From: Botryococcus braunii
Taxonomy: Eukaryota; Chlorophyta; Trebouxiophyceae
DNA length: 64,000 nucleotides
Direction of reading: 5' to 3'
Assembly: GCA_002005505.1 (NCBI GenBank)
Contig: KV908528.1
Span: 102,501 to 166,500, forward strand
Under the pieces are notes generated by a model. That model saw only the letters and a list, made by a program, of their open reading frames with translations, was not told where the DNA came from and made no database searches. Position numbers and translations under genes: made by a program. Shown here piece after piece: positions 55,301-64,000 of the stretch (within the stretch, counting starts at the first letter, position 1; each line of letters begins with the position of its first letter).

Positions 55301-57579
55301 ACCAACAGAGTCCTTGTTCGCTCCTTCAGGGTCCTATTCATCCTCTCCGCCACCCCATTCTGCTGAGGCGTGTAGGGCGCTGAGGACTCCATCTTAGTGC
55401 CCTGCTGAGCACAAAACTCTTTGAATTGCTGGTTCAGGAACTCTGAACCCCTGTCAGTCCTCACACACTTCACAACCGTGCCTCGTTGGGTCTGCCAAAA
55501 ACGGAGCAGGTCTATCACAGCCTTTGGGATGCCATCCTTTGACTTCACAGGCAGGGAGGCAACTTGGTGTGAACTTTCATCCACTACAGTGACCCAATAT
55601 CGTTCACCTGTGATGGCAGGAGGTGATATGGGACCCACAGTATCCACATGGACTCTATCGAGTGGGTGATGTGCAGGCCTGGAAGATACAGGGAAAGGAG
55701 GTCTGGAGTGTTTCCCTTGTATACACGATTCACAGTGCTTGGGGCACTCAGAGCAGGGAGCAAGGGAGATATTGATTCCTGTAACCAGATCTTCCTTGGA
55801 GAACCTCTGCATGCTGCTGGCACCAGGATGACCTAACCTAGCATGCCACAGAGATCTCTCGCTACACACGTGTCCTTTCCTAAGATGAGACGCCTCAGCC
55901 ATGTGATCAATATGTCTGCAGCCAACTTGCTGCCCTCTGACAGGACTAACAAACTCCAAAAAAAACAGACCTCGTGCGCGGGTGATATCTCCACACCACC
56001 CTTCAGGTCCCTTCATGGCTGTGTAACCACCTGCAGTGTCAGTCAGGAAAGATGCTCCATCCTGAATTGCACCAGTGACTGAAATGAGGTTGGTATGCGC
56101 AGAAGGAACACACTGCACATTGTGCAGCCAGAATACTTCGTGCCTTGCATTCACAAGGCATACAGACCCAGATGCAATGATTCCTCCCTTGGCGTCTGAG
56201 GTTGCCAAGTGCAGAGGAAGAGGCTGTCTATGCATAACTGGATTATGGAGCAATGAGAGATCATTGACTATATGCACAGAGGCACCACTATCTATTAACC
56301 AAGATGTGCTGCTAGCTCCATGCGAAGTTGGGGCAAGCACATTGAGAGAGATAAACATCGCCTCACCAGAAGGAGGGGGTGGAGGTGGTAAATGCCACCC
56401 CGGAAACGTGTGTTGACTTGTTGGATAGTTATATGCTGAAGGAGGTCCAGGGCTGGAAGCGGATGAAGGCGGGCCACCCCGGCCAGATCCATGGTCCCAC
56501 CAGGCTTGAGGAGACGACTGTGGGCCTCCCTGGCCCCAGTAAGCTGCAGGCCCAACGCTTGCCGCTTGCATGTTTTGATGCAGAGCCTGCAGCTGCCTGA
56601 GCGGTCCGCAGTCAGTCATGAAGTGGCCCTTTGCCTTGCAGAAGTGGCATGTAAGCTCCTCTCTGGGCCTTCTTGCCCTGCCAGGTCCACGCCCCCTGCC
56701 ACCAAAAGTAGTTGCAGAGGGGCCAGCGGGAGGCTGTTCGTTTGCTGGTAGTGCTGCTCCAACTCCCGGTACTGCTCCCACTCCTGGTGCAGCTCCAGCG
56801 CTTGATGACGCTCCAGCTACCCCCCCAGAGGGACCAGCCACTGCTGCAGCTGCCATGGCCTGAGGTGTTCCCTCTGCAGGTGGGTCCTTGTACCCACGGC
56901 TGGCTGCGGCGCGCAGGATTCTTTGAATCAGCTCCAATGGCGGCTTGTCGGTTGCCATAACCTCCAGGGACTCGAGCCTCAGCACAGGAGGGAGGCCCTT
57001 CACCATCAGCTCCCCAACATTGTGGTCCAAGAGGATGAACGCGTTGTTTCTGAGACTTGTAGCCAGATCCATCATTCTGTAGAGGTAGACCTTGAGTGTC
57101 TCCCCTGTCTTGATGCCCTGCTCCATTTCCTTGTACCACTCAAGGTTGATGTCTTGGTTGCTCCCTCCAGTGTGACTGTTCTTCACCCACGCGATGAAGT
57201 CGAACGCTGCTTTGTGGCATGAGATCTGAGAATGCCAGATGACTGGAACTGACTGGATCAGCCACTGCTTGATGGCTGAGTTCTCCACCGACCCTGGCAT
57301 TGGCCTCTCCAAAGCCGCTCTGACCCCCTTGGTGTTTGCGCACGCCTCCAAATTTTCATACCAAAATTCAAAATTGCGCCCTCCATCATCAAGCATGACA
57401 GTCATCTTTGGATTAGAGGTATTGGGGATGTAGGCTGCCTTGTCAATCTCCACCTTTGGTTCTGCAGTGGCTGATTGTGTCCCGGTCATAGACTGCCCTG
57501 GAGTGGCCCCACTGACTTCTCCAGGTTGAGACATTGCTGTTTCACTGCTACTTTCCTTTTCTTTGCCCCTTTTTGTCAT
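52366..57579 (-). CDS. gag-pol: Copia D Gag-Pol polyprotein, intact
   Basis: 1737 residues from ATG 57579. Gag core about residues 50-230; Ala/Gly/Pro-rich spacer; CCHC knuckle C-H-F-C-K-A-K-G-H-F-M-T-D-C at 311-324; protease D-S-G near 430 (W-L-I-D-S-G-A-S-V-H). GAG-pre-integrase W-H-A-R-L-G-H-P-G at 578-586 with C-P-K-H-C-E-S-C at 612-619. Integrase D646, D709, E745 (D-X35-E). A long variable linker about 860-1210 has Arg/Glu repeats from GA microsatellites. RT has Y-V-D-D near 1410, and RNase H follows with V-D-A-D-Y-A-G-D and F-C-D-N-Q-G. Gag and Pol are one frame with no shift or stop, so Gag to Pol ratio control must come from elsewhere (splicing or proteolysis), which is an inference. 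Confidence 0.96.
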   Translation of the reverse strand: MTKRGKEKESSSETAMSQPGEVSGATPGQSMTGTQSATAEPKVEIDKAAYIPNTSNPKMTVMLDDGGRNFEFWYENLEACANTKGVRAALERPMPGSVENSAIKQWLIQSVPVIWHSQISCHKAAFDFIAWVKNSHTGGSNQDINLEWYKEMEQGIKTGETLKVYLYRMMDLATSLRNNAFILLDHNVGELMVKGLPPVLRLESLEVMATDKPPLELIQRILRAAASRGYKDPPAEGTPQAMAAAAVAGPSGGVAGASSSAGAAPGVGAVPGVGAALPANEQPPAGPSATTFGGRGRGPGRARRPREELTCHFCKAKGHFMTDCGPLRQLQALHQNMQAASVGPAAYWGQGGPQSSPQAWWDHGSGRGGPPSSASSPGPPSAYNYPTSQHTFPGWHLPPPPPPSGEAMFISLNVLAPTSHGASSTSWLIDSGASVHIVNDLSLLHNPVMHRQPLPLHLATSDAKGGIIASGSVCLVNARHEVFWLHNVQCVPSAHTNLISVTGAIQDGASFLTDTAGGYTAMKGPEGWCGDITRARGLFFLEFVSPVRGQQVGCRHIDHMAEASHLRKGHVCSERSLWHARLGHPGASSMQRFSKEDLVTGINISLAPCSECPKHCESCIQGKHSRPPFPVSSRPAHHPLDRVHVDTVGPISPPAITGERYWVTVVDESSHQVASLPVKSKDGIPKAVIDLLRFWQTQRGTVVKCVRTDRGSEFLNQQFKEFCAQQGTKMESSAPYTPQQNGVAERMNRTLKERTRTLLVHAAADPSLWKEALETATLLYNVGPTSGRSLTPMELFFGVKPDVSVLRTFGCVAHVHIPSGQRSVFGPKTIPGMFTGYCPQSKAYRVYVGNGVWKESRDVSFIEHLRGAERVGLSKVQPGSVYDSRISPPLGSENLATPQAIPSAAPPTFWDEEDDHGVETLSTGAPGTSGLCAGDQSGDGTTAAHDQGNPTSLDSTVGTPEPSQHSWSVLEHMQNLARGGVETQSQVEKMQKVQEGLRMQGKSQIPLPPGTTLTREQRYVQRVARREHSDIPLHAPDPGQAIVSEPNMVGLPDMQGQVETVEAMFGADVRDESSGLDMPAVGEAGAQSQSLASHAYGVQADIVGAAQASLGSVPKCESRRERELLLPSALRKVRECKGAAHESSSQGERERLEKESDNPGSTAQSQHKVHNVPYSGNQGEREREGNSISKADSPAAPQHKVQSVPSVTLGKVHVPSNLREAQRSPQWEFWQQAMQEEMESLDTHEVMQYVERPHGQKVIPVHWIFSTKNDAHGNVTRFKARLVAQGCRQIPGIDVGEVFAPTSSYGARRAVLAVAATQNLEIHQVDIKTAFLNGELEEEVYVTQPPGFENGNTRVVCKLRKALYGLKQAPRAWHKTLSDKLSVMGYSVCKSDAGVYIRRAPDGNLSFILVYVDDLLIVARVVAEIEWGKELLKKDFTIHDLGEVNDFLGCQVLRNRVQGTISMSCTPKIDALVEKFGVADDGRGVDTPMSKDFVASSRPESSDGMSHGAGTPLPPGHRYCELIGSLLYIANTTRPDISQAVGVLSRYRMTPTTSHWNEAIRVLKYLRDTRELALTLGGKGPELEGYVDADYAGDLDHRYSTTGYVLSVYGSAVVWGSKKQSSVATSTVQAEFMAAGHIVKEANWLRGFLEEIGAAPWRVKIFCDNQGCISNLRNPLYSKFTKHVAVSFHYAREAMALGQVDILYVESARNVADIMTKPLAKPVFVGHRDSLGLRRYT

Positions 57580-57604
57580 ACTATTGTCACTTCACCAGCC
57601 AAAC

Positions 57605-57870
57605 TTACTCATAAACTTCTGGAATGCAGCAATACCCTACAATTCCCTCCATGTCATGGAAATTTACCAGCCAGTCTTGCACAGTAGTAGCAGATATGTT
57701 CCCCTCAGAAGTTTGCGCCGGAGTCCGGCCCGACTCACTCAGTGCTTCTAGACAACGTCTATGAATGATAAAGCACAGCTAAAACTTCAATTATGAATTT
57801 CCCAGAAAGGTAAACTGTGAGTAAGATAATGGTCCTGGTACACTCGAGTTCCCTTGCGCCGCTGCGCCAT
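57605..57870 (-). pseudogene. ORF0-like leader frames in element D
   Basis: ATG 57870 (99 nt after the primer site) opens 27 codons (M-A-Q-R-R-K-G-T-R-V-Y) ending at TGA 57787-57789. A second frame, shifted by one, is open for 57 codons from 57778 to TAA 57605-57607 and includes Q-D-W-L-V-N-F-H-D. This resembles E-D-F-L-L-S-L-L near the end of ORF0 in C, in the same position just before gag. One indel or a small intron would connect the two parts. Confidence 0.35.
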
Positions 57871-57956
57871 GCTCGAGCTCCTTTGTTGACGCTTACGTCT
57901 GACCCATCCGTAGACGACCTTCACTCCTGCTTTTACTTGGCTCAGCTGGAAGGGCG

Positions 57957-57969
57957 TGGGCCCATAACC
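57957..57969 (-). promoter_or_regulatory. Element D primer binding site, initiator tRNA-Met anticodon arm
   Basis: Plus-strand TGGGCCCATAACC abuts the LTR at 57970. In element sense it is GGTTATGGGCCCA. The LTR end GCCCATAACC, 7 nt away, is its inverted complement. Confidence 0.82.
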
Positions 57970-58663
57970 TGTGAAAGGTTATGGGCAATCGGCTTTCCCT
58001 GTACAAAGCAGACAGGTCGTCAATAGACGAAGTTACTCCAGCTACAGTCCGTACGACTGTCTGCTGAGTGCCACACACAACTGTCGGACAAGACTAGCAT
58101 CTGGTGATGCCCAGCATCTTTCACAACCAGTTCCGTTACATCATTATCTTGTACACAAGCACCGATCAAGCAATCACTAGATAAGGCTCTAGACGGCTAC
58201 GTTCAAGTACATGCCTATACTCCCTGAAGTCACTGTCCCTTATCTGTTTGAGTGACTACAGGGTACACTAAGCTTGTTCACTCTCACAATAGCAACAATG
58301 ATACAACACACACTGCCGCACCGTACCTGTACAAAGCAGACAGGTCGTCAATAGACGAAGTTACTCCAGCTACAGTCCGTACGACTGTCTGCTGAGTGCC
58401 ACACACAACTGTCGGACAAGACTAGCATCTGGTGATGCCCAGCATCTTTCACAACCAGTTGGTATTCACTCCGGTGGGGCAGCCTTAAGAGTTCATCCGA
58501 CAAACGTGTGATCTAGATAGGATTGTACCTTATGTTCGAAAACGTCCAGAATCTGCCGTGTCTCAAGGTACCTTATGTTCTCAATGGACCCATATCCTAA
58601 TAGTGCACACATGAAGATCACTTAAAGCACAAGGCATTCAATAATAATGTTCAGAACTCAACA
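57970..58663 (-). repeat. Element D 5' LTR with internal duplication
   Basis: Matches 51652-52345. Modules at 57998-58132 and 58326-58460. Confidence 0.95.
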
Positions 58664-59608
58664 GATGGGTACACCCATAGATGGCTGGCCCTGAGGCCAC
58701 ATGCCTTGCAGCTGTTGGACAGCGGCCACCACGTTCCTCTGTGTCTCCTCATCCCTGCGCCTCTTTCTGCAGTCTCTCCAATAATGGCCCTTTCTATTGC
58801 AGTAGTTGCAAACTCCCTTGGAATCAGACTGTCCGGTTGAGGGCGAAGGACTGGCTCCACTGACTGCTCCAGGGGTGCTGACTCTGTTGCTGCCCTGAGG
58901 AACAGCCAAAACTCGTGGCTGACGTGGGGCAGTCTCATCAAATCCCAGAGCAACGGCTGTGGTCCTCAGCAGGTCTGCCAGCTTGTTGAGTGGGGTCCCT
59001 GCTGCTGTTGACAAGCTGCCTGTCTCCTTGGCTGTTTCAGGTAGACCCTGCACAATTTGGGTAGCTACAAAGCTATCCAGAAGAGGATGATTATTCCTCT
59101 GAAGACATGCCTTCAGATTCAGCATGCGACTCACATATTGGGAAATGGTCTCGTCGTGCTTCATCCCCTGACTCATCTCCAACAGCCAGTCCATGTTGGC
59201 TTGGAGATTATAACCCCCAATGAACTTCCTACAGATATATTCATATGCAACATATGCAGAGGACAAATCAGATAATTCCCCGTGCCACTCTTCGGGTACA
59301 GATTCATACAGCAACAGCAGTGCTGCAGCATCATGCGTGGTCCCAGGCATGTCCTCAAGTACTGCAGGCAGTGATCCCTTGGCCTCATTTGCTGCAAGGT
59401 ACGCATTCTTCCAAATCATAATGTTGTGTCCCTTTTCTTTTAGCTTGATATGTACCTTCACAAGTGTAGGAATCACCTTTGGCAACTCATCACCTTCTCC
59501 CCTGGATGTGCTGGGAGTGCAAGGCTCTCTCACAGGTGTTGAGGTGGTGGTCTCTCTCACAGATGCAGAGGTTCCACTAGATGACTGACTCTTCTTCTTA
59601 GAAGTCAT
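58664..59608 (-). pseudogene. gag: Copia E gag, cut by element D
   Basis: ATG 59608 (M-T-S-K-K-K-S-Q). A Ser/Thr-rich N-terminus and Gag core follow (Y-E-S-V-P-E-E-W-H-G-E-L, F-I-G-G-Y-N, Q-I-V-Q-G-L-P), then a CCHC knuckle C-N-Y-C-N-R-K-G-H-Y-W-R-D-C near 58780-58820. The frame enters the D insertion at G-V-P-I. After virtual removal of D it meets TAG seven codons later, while pol is open in the -1 frame; a small indel in the nearby C run is the simplest cause. Closely related to C gag. Confidence 0.88.
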
Positions 59609-59659
59609 AGTGTGCACACAGAATGTCAGTTTCTAGCGTCAGAGGCACACTTAAACCAC

Positions 59660-59741
59660 TTACTCCACAACACCTTCAAGGTCTGAATCAGTTTCCCACT
59701 CAGACTCGTCACGAATGTTAGGAATCAGCACATCCTGAAAG
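59660..59741 (-). pseudogene. Possible ORF0 C-terminus in element E, cut by F
   Basis: 26 codons open from the F insertion to TAA 59660-59662, 51 nt before gag. Acidic (R-D-E-S-E-W-E-T-D-S-D-L-E), like the acidic end of ORF0 in element C at the same location. The rest lies beyond F, outside the window. Confidence 0.35.
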
Positions 59742-60435
59742 TGTTAAAGGTTATGGGCAATCGGCTTTCCCTGTACAAAGCAGACAGGTCGTCAATAGAC
59801 GAAGTTACTCCAGCTACAGTCCGTACGACTGTCTGCTGAGTGCCACACACAACTGTCGGACAAGACTAGCATCTGGTGATGCCCAGCATCTTTCACAACC
59901 AGTTCCGTTACATCATTATCTTGTACACAAGCACCGATCAAGCAATCACTAGATAAGGCTCTAGACGGCTACGTTCAAGTACATGCCTATACTCCCTGAA
60001 GTCACTTTCCCTTATCTGTTTGAGTGACTACAGGGTACACTAAGCTTGTTCACTCTCACAATAGCAACAATGATACAACACACACTGCCGCACCGTACCT
60101 GTACAAAGCAGACAGGTCGTCAATAGACGAAGTTACTCCAGCTACAGTCCGTACGACTGTCTGCTGAGTGCCACACACAACTGTCGGACAAGACTAGCAT
60201 CTGGTGATGCCCAGCATCTTTCACAACCAGTTGGTATTCACTCCGGTGGGGCAGCCTTAAGAGTTCATCCGACAAACGTGTGATCTAGATAGGATTGTAC
60301 CTTATGTTCGAAAACGTCCAGAATCTGCCGTGTCTCAAGGTACCTTATGTTCTCAATGGACCCATATCCTAATAGTGCACACATGAAGATCACTTAAAGC
60401 ACAAGGCATTCAATAATAATGTTCAGAACTCAACA
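59742..60435 (-). repeat. Element F 3' LTR with internal duplication
   Basis: 694 bp. Begins TGTTAAAGG (D has TGTGAAAGG) and has one other visible change from the D 5' LTR (CACTTTCCC near 60004). Modules at 59770-59904 and 60098-60232. Confidence 0.95.
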
Positions 60436-60455
60436 CTTCCCCTTGCCTGCATGCT

Positions 60456-63400
60456 TTAAGTGTATCTTCTCAAACCTAGTGAATCACGATGACCAACAAA
60501 CACGGGCTTGGCAAGTGGCTTGGTCATAATGTCAGCCACATTGCGTGCAGATTCCACATAGAGGATATCTACCTGCCCAAGTGCCATAGCTTCCCTAGCG
60601 TAGTGGAAGCTTACTGCAACGTGCTTTGTGAATTTGGAATACAGGGGGTTCCGTAAATTAGAAATGCATCCTTGGTTGTCACAGAAAATTTTGACCCTCC
60701 AAGGTGCAGCCCCTATCTCTTCCAAGAAGCCCCTTAGCCAGTTGGCTTCCTTCACAATATGGCCAGCTGCCATAAACTCAGCTTGCACAGTTGAGGTAGC
60801 AACTGAGCTCTGCTTCTTGCTTCCCCAAACCACGGCACTACCATAGACTGATAGAACATAGCCAGTGGTGGAATACCTGTGGTCCAGGTCCCCAGCATAG
60901 TCGGCATCAACATAGCCTTCTAGCTCAGGGCCCTTTCCACCCAGAGTAAGAGCTAACTCTCTGGTATCTCTCAAGTACTTCAGCACTCGAATGGCCTCAT
61001 TCCAGTGTGAGGTAGTGGGTGTCATTCTATACCTTGACAACACTCCAACAGCCTGAGAAATGTCAGGCCGGGTCGTATTGGCTATGTACAGTAACGATCC
61101 AATTAACTCGCAGTATCGATGACCAGGTGGCAGAGGGGTACCAGCCCCATGTGACATACCATCTGAGGACTCGGGTCTGCTGCTAGCCACGAAGTCCTTG
61201 GACATGGGGGTATCAACCCCACGTCCATCATCAGCAACGCCAAACTTCTCCACAAGAGCATCAATCTTGGGAGTGCAACTCATGGAAATAGTGCCCTGAA
61301 CTCTATTGCGTAGGACCTGACACCCCAGGAAATCATTCACCTCTCCCAAATCATGGATGGTGAAGTCCTTCTTCAATAACTCTTTCCCCCACTCAATCTC
61401 TGCAACCACTCTGGCAACTATGAGAAGATCATCGACATAAACAAGAATAAACGACAGATTACCATCAGGGGCCCTCCTGATGTATACCCCAGCGTCGCTC
61501 TTGCACACACTATACCCCATCACGCTCAACTTGTCGCTCAAGGTCTTGTGCCAAGCCCGTGGGGCTTGCTTAAGACCGTAGAGTGCCTTCCTGAGCTTGC
61601 ACACAACTCTCGTGTTGCCATTCTCAAATCCTGGTGGTTGGGTCACATAGACCTCTTCCTCCAACTCCCCATTGAGAAAAGCTGTCTTGATATCCACTTG
61701 GTGGATCTCAAGATTTTGTGTGGCAGCCACTGCCAGCACAGCTCTCCTAGCACCATAGCTGCTGGTAGGTGCAAAAACCTCACCAACATCTATACCAGGA
61801 ATCTGTCTGCAACCCTGGGCAACCAATCTTGCTTTAAACCGAGTGACATTCCCATGTGCATCGTTTTTTGTAGAAAAAATCCAATGAACAGGGATAACTT
61901 TCTGCCCATGGGGTCTTTCCACATACTGCATAACCTCATGGGTGTCTAAAGACTCCATCTCCTCTTGCATTGCCTGCTGCCAAAACTCCCACTGAGGTGA
62001 GCGCTGGGCTTCCCTCAAGTTTGAGGGCACGTGAACTTTTCCCAACGTGACAGAAGGTACACTCTGTACCTTATGCTGTGGTGCAGCAGGGCTGTCAGCC
62101 TTACTGATGCTGTTCCCTTCTCTCTCTCTCTCTCCCTGGTTGCCAGAATAAGGTACATTATGTACCTTATGCTGGGACTGGGCAGTACTGCCGGGATTAT
62201 CTGATTCCTTCTCAAGTCTCTCTCTCTCTCCTTGACTACTGGACTCATGTGCAGCACCCTTACATTCTCGCACCTTCCGCAATGCAGAGGGGAGCAGCAG
62301 CTCTCTCTCTCTCCTGGACTCACACTTGGGCACACTACCCAGACTTGCCTGAGCTGCGCCTACAATGTCAGCCTGCACACCATAAGCATGACTAGCCAGT
62401 GACTGGGATTGGGCACCAGCTTCCCCTACTGCTGGCATGTCTAACCCACTGCTCTCATCTCTTACATCTGCACCGAACATAGCCTCGACTGTCTCAACCT
62501 GCCCCTGCATATCAGGGAGACCAACCATGTTTGGCTCACTCACAATTGCCTGACCTGGGTCAGGGGCATGCAATGGGATGTCAGAATGCTCTCTCCTAGC
62601 CACGCGCTGTACATAACGCTGCTCCCTTGTAAGGGTGGTCCCTGGAGGAAGGGGAATTTGTGACTTCCCCTGCATTCGCAACCCCTCTTGTACCTTCTGC
62701 ATTTTTTCTACCTGGGATTGAGTTTCTACACCCCCCCTGGCCAGATTCTGCATATGCTCAAGCACCGACCACGAGTGCTGAGATGGTTCTGGGGTCCCAA
62801 CAGTAGAATCCAGGCTGGTGGGGTTTCCTTGGTCATGTGCTGCTGTGGTCCCGTCTCCAGACTGATCCCCAGCACAAAGTCCAGAGGTCCCAGGAGCCCC
62901 AGTGGAAAGCGTCTCCACTCCATGGTCATCCTCCTCATCCCAGAACGTGGGTGGAGCAGCAGAGGGAATTGCTTGAGGCGTTGCCAGATTCTCACTGCCA
63001 AGGGGGGGTGATATCCTAGAATCATAGACAGACCCAGGCTGGACCTTTGATAGACCCACTCTCTCAGCCCCCCTCAAGTGCTCGATAAAGCTGACGTCCC
63101 TACTCTCCTTCCACACTCCATTCCCCACGTACACACGATACGCTTTAGACTGGGGACAATAACCAGTAAACATCCCAGGGATGGTCTTGGGCCCAAAAAC
63201 AGACCTTTGGCCACTGGGAATGTGCACATGGGCTACACAGCCAAACGTGCGCAGCACAGACACATCAGGTTTGACACCAAAGAATAATTCCATGGGGGTC
63301 AGGGACCTGCCTGAAGTAGGACCCACATTGTAGAGGAGGGTAGCTGTCTCAAGCGCCTCCTTCCAAAGGGAGGGGTCTGCTGCAGCATGGACCAACAGAG

Positions 63401-64000
63401 TCCTTGTTCGCTCCTTCAGGGTCCTATTCATCCTCTCCGCCACCCCATTCTGCTGAGGCGTGTAGGGCGCTGAGGACTCCATCTTAGTGCCCTGCTGAGC
63501 ACAAAACTCTTTGAATTGCTGGTTCAGGAACTCTGAACCCCTGTCAGTCCTCACACACTTCACAACCGTGCCTCGTTGGGTCTGCCAAAAACGGAGCAGG
63601 TCTATCACAGCCTTTGGGATGCAATCCTTTGACTTCACAGGCAGGGAGGCAACTTGGTGTGAACTTTCATCCACTACAGTGACCCAATATCGTTCACCTG
63701 TGATGGCAGGAGGTGATATGGGACCCACAGTATCCACATGGACTCTATCGAGTGGGTGATGTGCAGGCCTGGAAGATACAGGGAAAGGAGGTCTGGAGTG
63801 TTTCCCTTGTATACACGATTCACAGTGCTTGGGGCACTCAGAGCAGGGAGCAAGGGAGATATTGATTCCTGTAACCAGATCTTCCTTGGAGAACCTCTGC
63901 ATGCTGCTGGCACCAGGATGACCTAACCTAGCATGCCACAGAGATCTCTCGCTACACACGTGTCCTTTCCTAAGATGAGACGCCTCAGCCATGTGATCAA
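60456..64000 (-). CDS. pol: Copia F Gag-Pol, C-terminal part (cut by window end)
   Basis: Open to the window edge, corresponding to D residues about 557 to 1737. It contains GAG-pre-integrase, integrase D/D/E, RT Y-V-D-D and RNase H, all identical to D in the catalytic positions. The only amino-acid difference noticed is Gly to Cys in K-S-K-D-(G/C)-I-P-K (63621-63626 region); a silent T/C change lies at 61643. Start, gag and protease are beyond 64000. Confidence 0.95.
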   Translation of the reverse strand, partial: DHMAEASHLRKGHVCSERSLWHARLGHPGASSMQRFSKEDLVTGINISLAPCSECPKHCESCIQGKHSRPPFPVSSRPAHHPLDRVHVDTVGPISPPAITGERYWVTVVDESSHQVASLPVKSKDCIPKAVIDLLRFWQTQRGTVVKCVRTDRGSEFLNQQFKEFCAQQGTKMESSAPYTPQQNGVAERMNRTLKERTRTLLVHAAADPSLWKEALETATLLYNVGPTSGRSLTPMELFFGVKPDVSVLRTFGCVAHVHIPSGQRSVFGPKTIPGMFTGYCPQSKAYRVYVGNGVWKESRDVSFIEHLRGAERVGLSKVQPGSVYDSRISPPLGSENLATPQAIPSAAPPTFWDEEDDHGVETLSTGAPGTSGLCAGDQSGDGTTAAHDQGNPTSLDSTVGTPEPSQHSWSVLEHMQNLARGGVETQSQVEKMQKVQEGLRMQGKSQIPLPPGTTLTREQRYVQRVARREHSDIPLHAPDPGQAIVSEPNMVGLPDMQGQVETVEAMFGADVRDESSGLDMPAVGEAGAQSQSLASHAYGVQADIVGAAQASLGSVPKCESRRERELLLPSALRKVRECKGAAHESSSQGERERLEKESDNPGSTAQSQHKVHNVPYSGNQGEREREGNSISKADSPAAPQHKVQSVPSVTLGKVHVPSNLREAQRSPQWEFWQQAMQEEMESLDTHEVMQYVERPHGQKVIPVHWIFSTKNDAHGNVTRFKARLVAQGCRQIPGIDVGEVFAPTSSYGARRAVLAVAATQNLEIHQVDIKTAFLNGELEEEVYVTQPPGFENGNTRVVCKLRKALYGLKQAPRAWHKTLSDKLSVMGYSVCKSDAGVYIRRAPDGNLSFILVYVDDLLIVARVVAEIEWGKELLKKDFTIHDLGEVNDFLGCQVLRNRVQGTISMSCTPKIDALVEKFGVADDGRGVDTPMSKDFVASSRPESSDGMSHGAGTPLPPGHRYCELIGSLLYIANTTRPDISQAVGVLSRYRMTPTTSHWNEAIRVLKYLRDTRELALTLGGKGPELEGYVDADYAGDLDHRYSTTGYVLSVYGSAVVWGSKKQSSVATSTVQAEFMAAGHIVKEANWLRGFLEEIGAAPWRVKIFCDNQGCISNLRNPLYSKFTKHVAVSFHYAREAMALGQVDILYVESARNVADIMTKPLAKPVFVGHRDSLGLRRYT

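Larger units (their letters stand above)
51652..58663 (-). mobile_element. Complete Ty1/copia element D inserted in E gag
   Basis: 7012 bp. The two 694-bp LTRs (51652-52345 and 57970-58663) differ at about two positions. TSD GATGG at 51647-51651 and 58664-58668. It has one intact Gag-Pol frame, a primer site, a polypurine tract and an ORF0-like leader. Structurally it could be active in cis. Confidence 0.97.
46483..64000 (-). mobile_element. Ty1/copia element E, cut by D and F, extends past window
   Basis: Minus strand. The 3' LTR is at 46483-47174, then polypurine tract, open pol (47193-51646), element D (51652-58663), gag (58664-59608), the ORF0 tail (59660-59741) and element F (59742 onward). 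The E 5' LTR and primer site must lie beyond 64000. LTR and protein sequence place E close to C. Removing D plus one TSD joins gag to pol with a -1 offset. Confidence 0.9.
59742..64000 (-). mobile_element. Ty1/copia element F, near-identical twin of D, runs off window
   Basis: 3' LTR 59742-60435, polypurine tract, and pol that matches D almost base for base. Inserted in the E leader, 134 bp upstream of E gag. The 5 bp on its left are GAAAG; the other TSD copy is outside. Confidence 0.95.

Noticed and set aside
51647..58668. Reading E gag, D and E pol as a single complex element
   Set aside because: Paired LTRs and the GATGG duplication show that D is a separate insertion inside E.

Overview
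This window looks like the repeat-dominated part of a large plant-type nuclear genome. The evidence is LTR retrotransposons of both the Ty3/gypsy (chromodomain) and Ty1/copia classes, spliced exon-like islands with GT/AG borders, very long CT, GT and CA microsatellites, and a scaffold gap (29573-30492, all N) inside a CT/C tract. A streptophyte green alga such as Chara fits, but that is an inference; nothing here identifies the species. No rRNA, tRNA, CRISPR or bacterial feature was seen.

Region 1 (about 1.64-20.8 kb) is a Russian doll on the + strand. A 5'-truncated chromodomain gypsy element A (pol 1646-2333, resuming at 16156-19191) is split by gypsy element B (2334-16155, 450-bp LTRs, 5-bp TSD). 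B is split inside its protease by copia element C (4585-12222, 730-bp LTRs, 5-bp TSD). C is split inside its own protease by a 298-bp TG...CA insertion (7041-7338, 5-bp TSD). Visible LTR divergence (about 9/450 in B, about 3/730 in C) agrees with the order of insertion.

Region 2 (about 20.8-32.3 kb) carries microsatellites, minisatellites, a degenerate repeat family, a partial segmental duplication (20983-21540 and 27606-28165) and two unrecognised exon clusters: one on the minus strand (27510 to 24319) and one on the plus strand (21019, 28567-28968, 29210-29338, 31059-31147). Region 3 (32.4-37.4 kb) is a foldback-type element with about 1-kb inverted arms (32412-36381), followed by a patch of dispersed direct repeats.

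Region 4 (about 37.7-64 kb) is a graveyard and nursery of related copia elements: a decayed minus-strand element H (38021-42735), a fragment of another family I (about 42.8-43.57 kb), a plus-strand element G (from 44294, cut by E), and a young minus-strand element E (46483 to beyond the window). E is cut twice by near-identical copies of one family: D (51652-58663, complete, one intact 1737-aa Gag-Pol) and F (59742 to beyond the window).

The most interesting signal is a shared design in the copia elements C, D/F, E, G and H. The primer binding site matches the anticodon arm of initiator tRNA-Met rather than a tRNA 3' end. Three of them carry a 10-bp inverted copy of that site just inside the LTR. 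Each LTR holds an internally duplicated module of about 133-147 bp. A separate small reading frame (called ORF0 here) sits between the primer site and gag in C, G, D and probably E.
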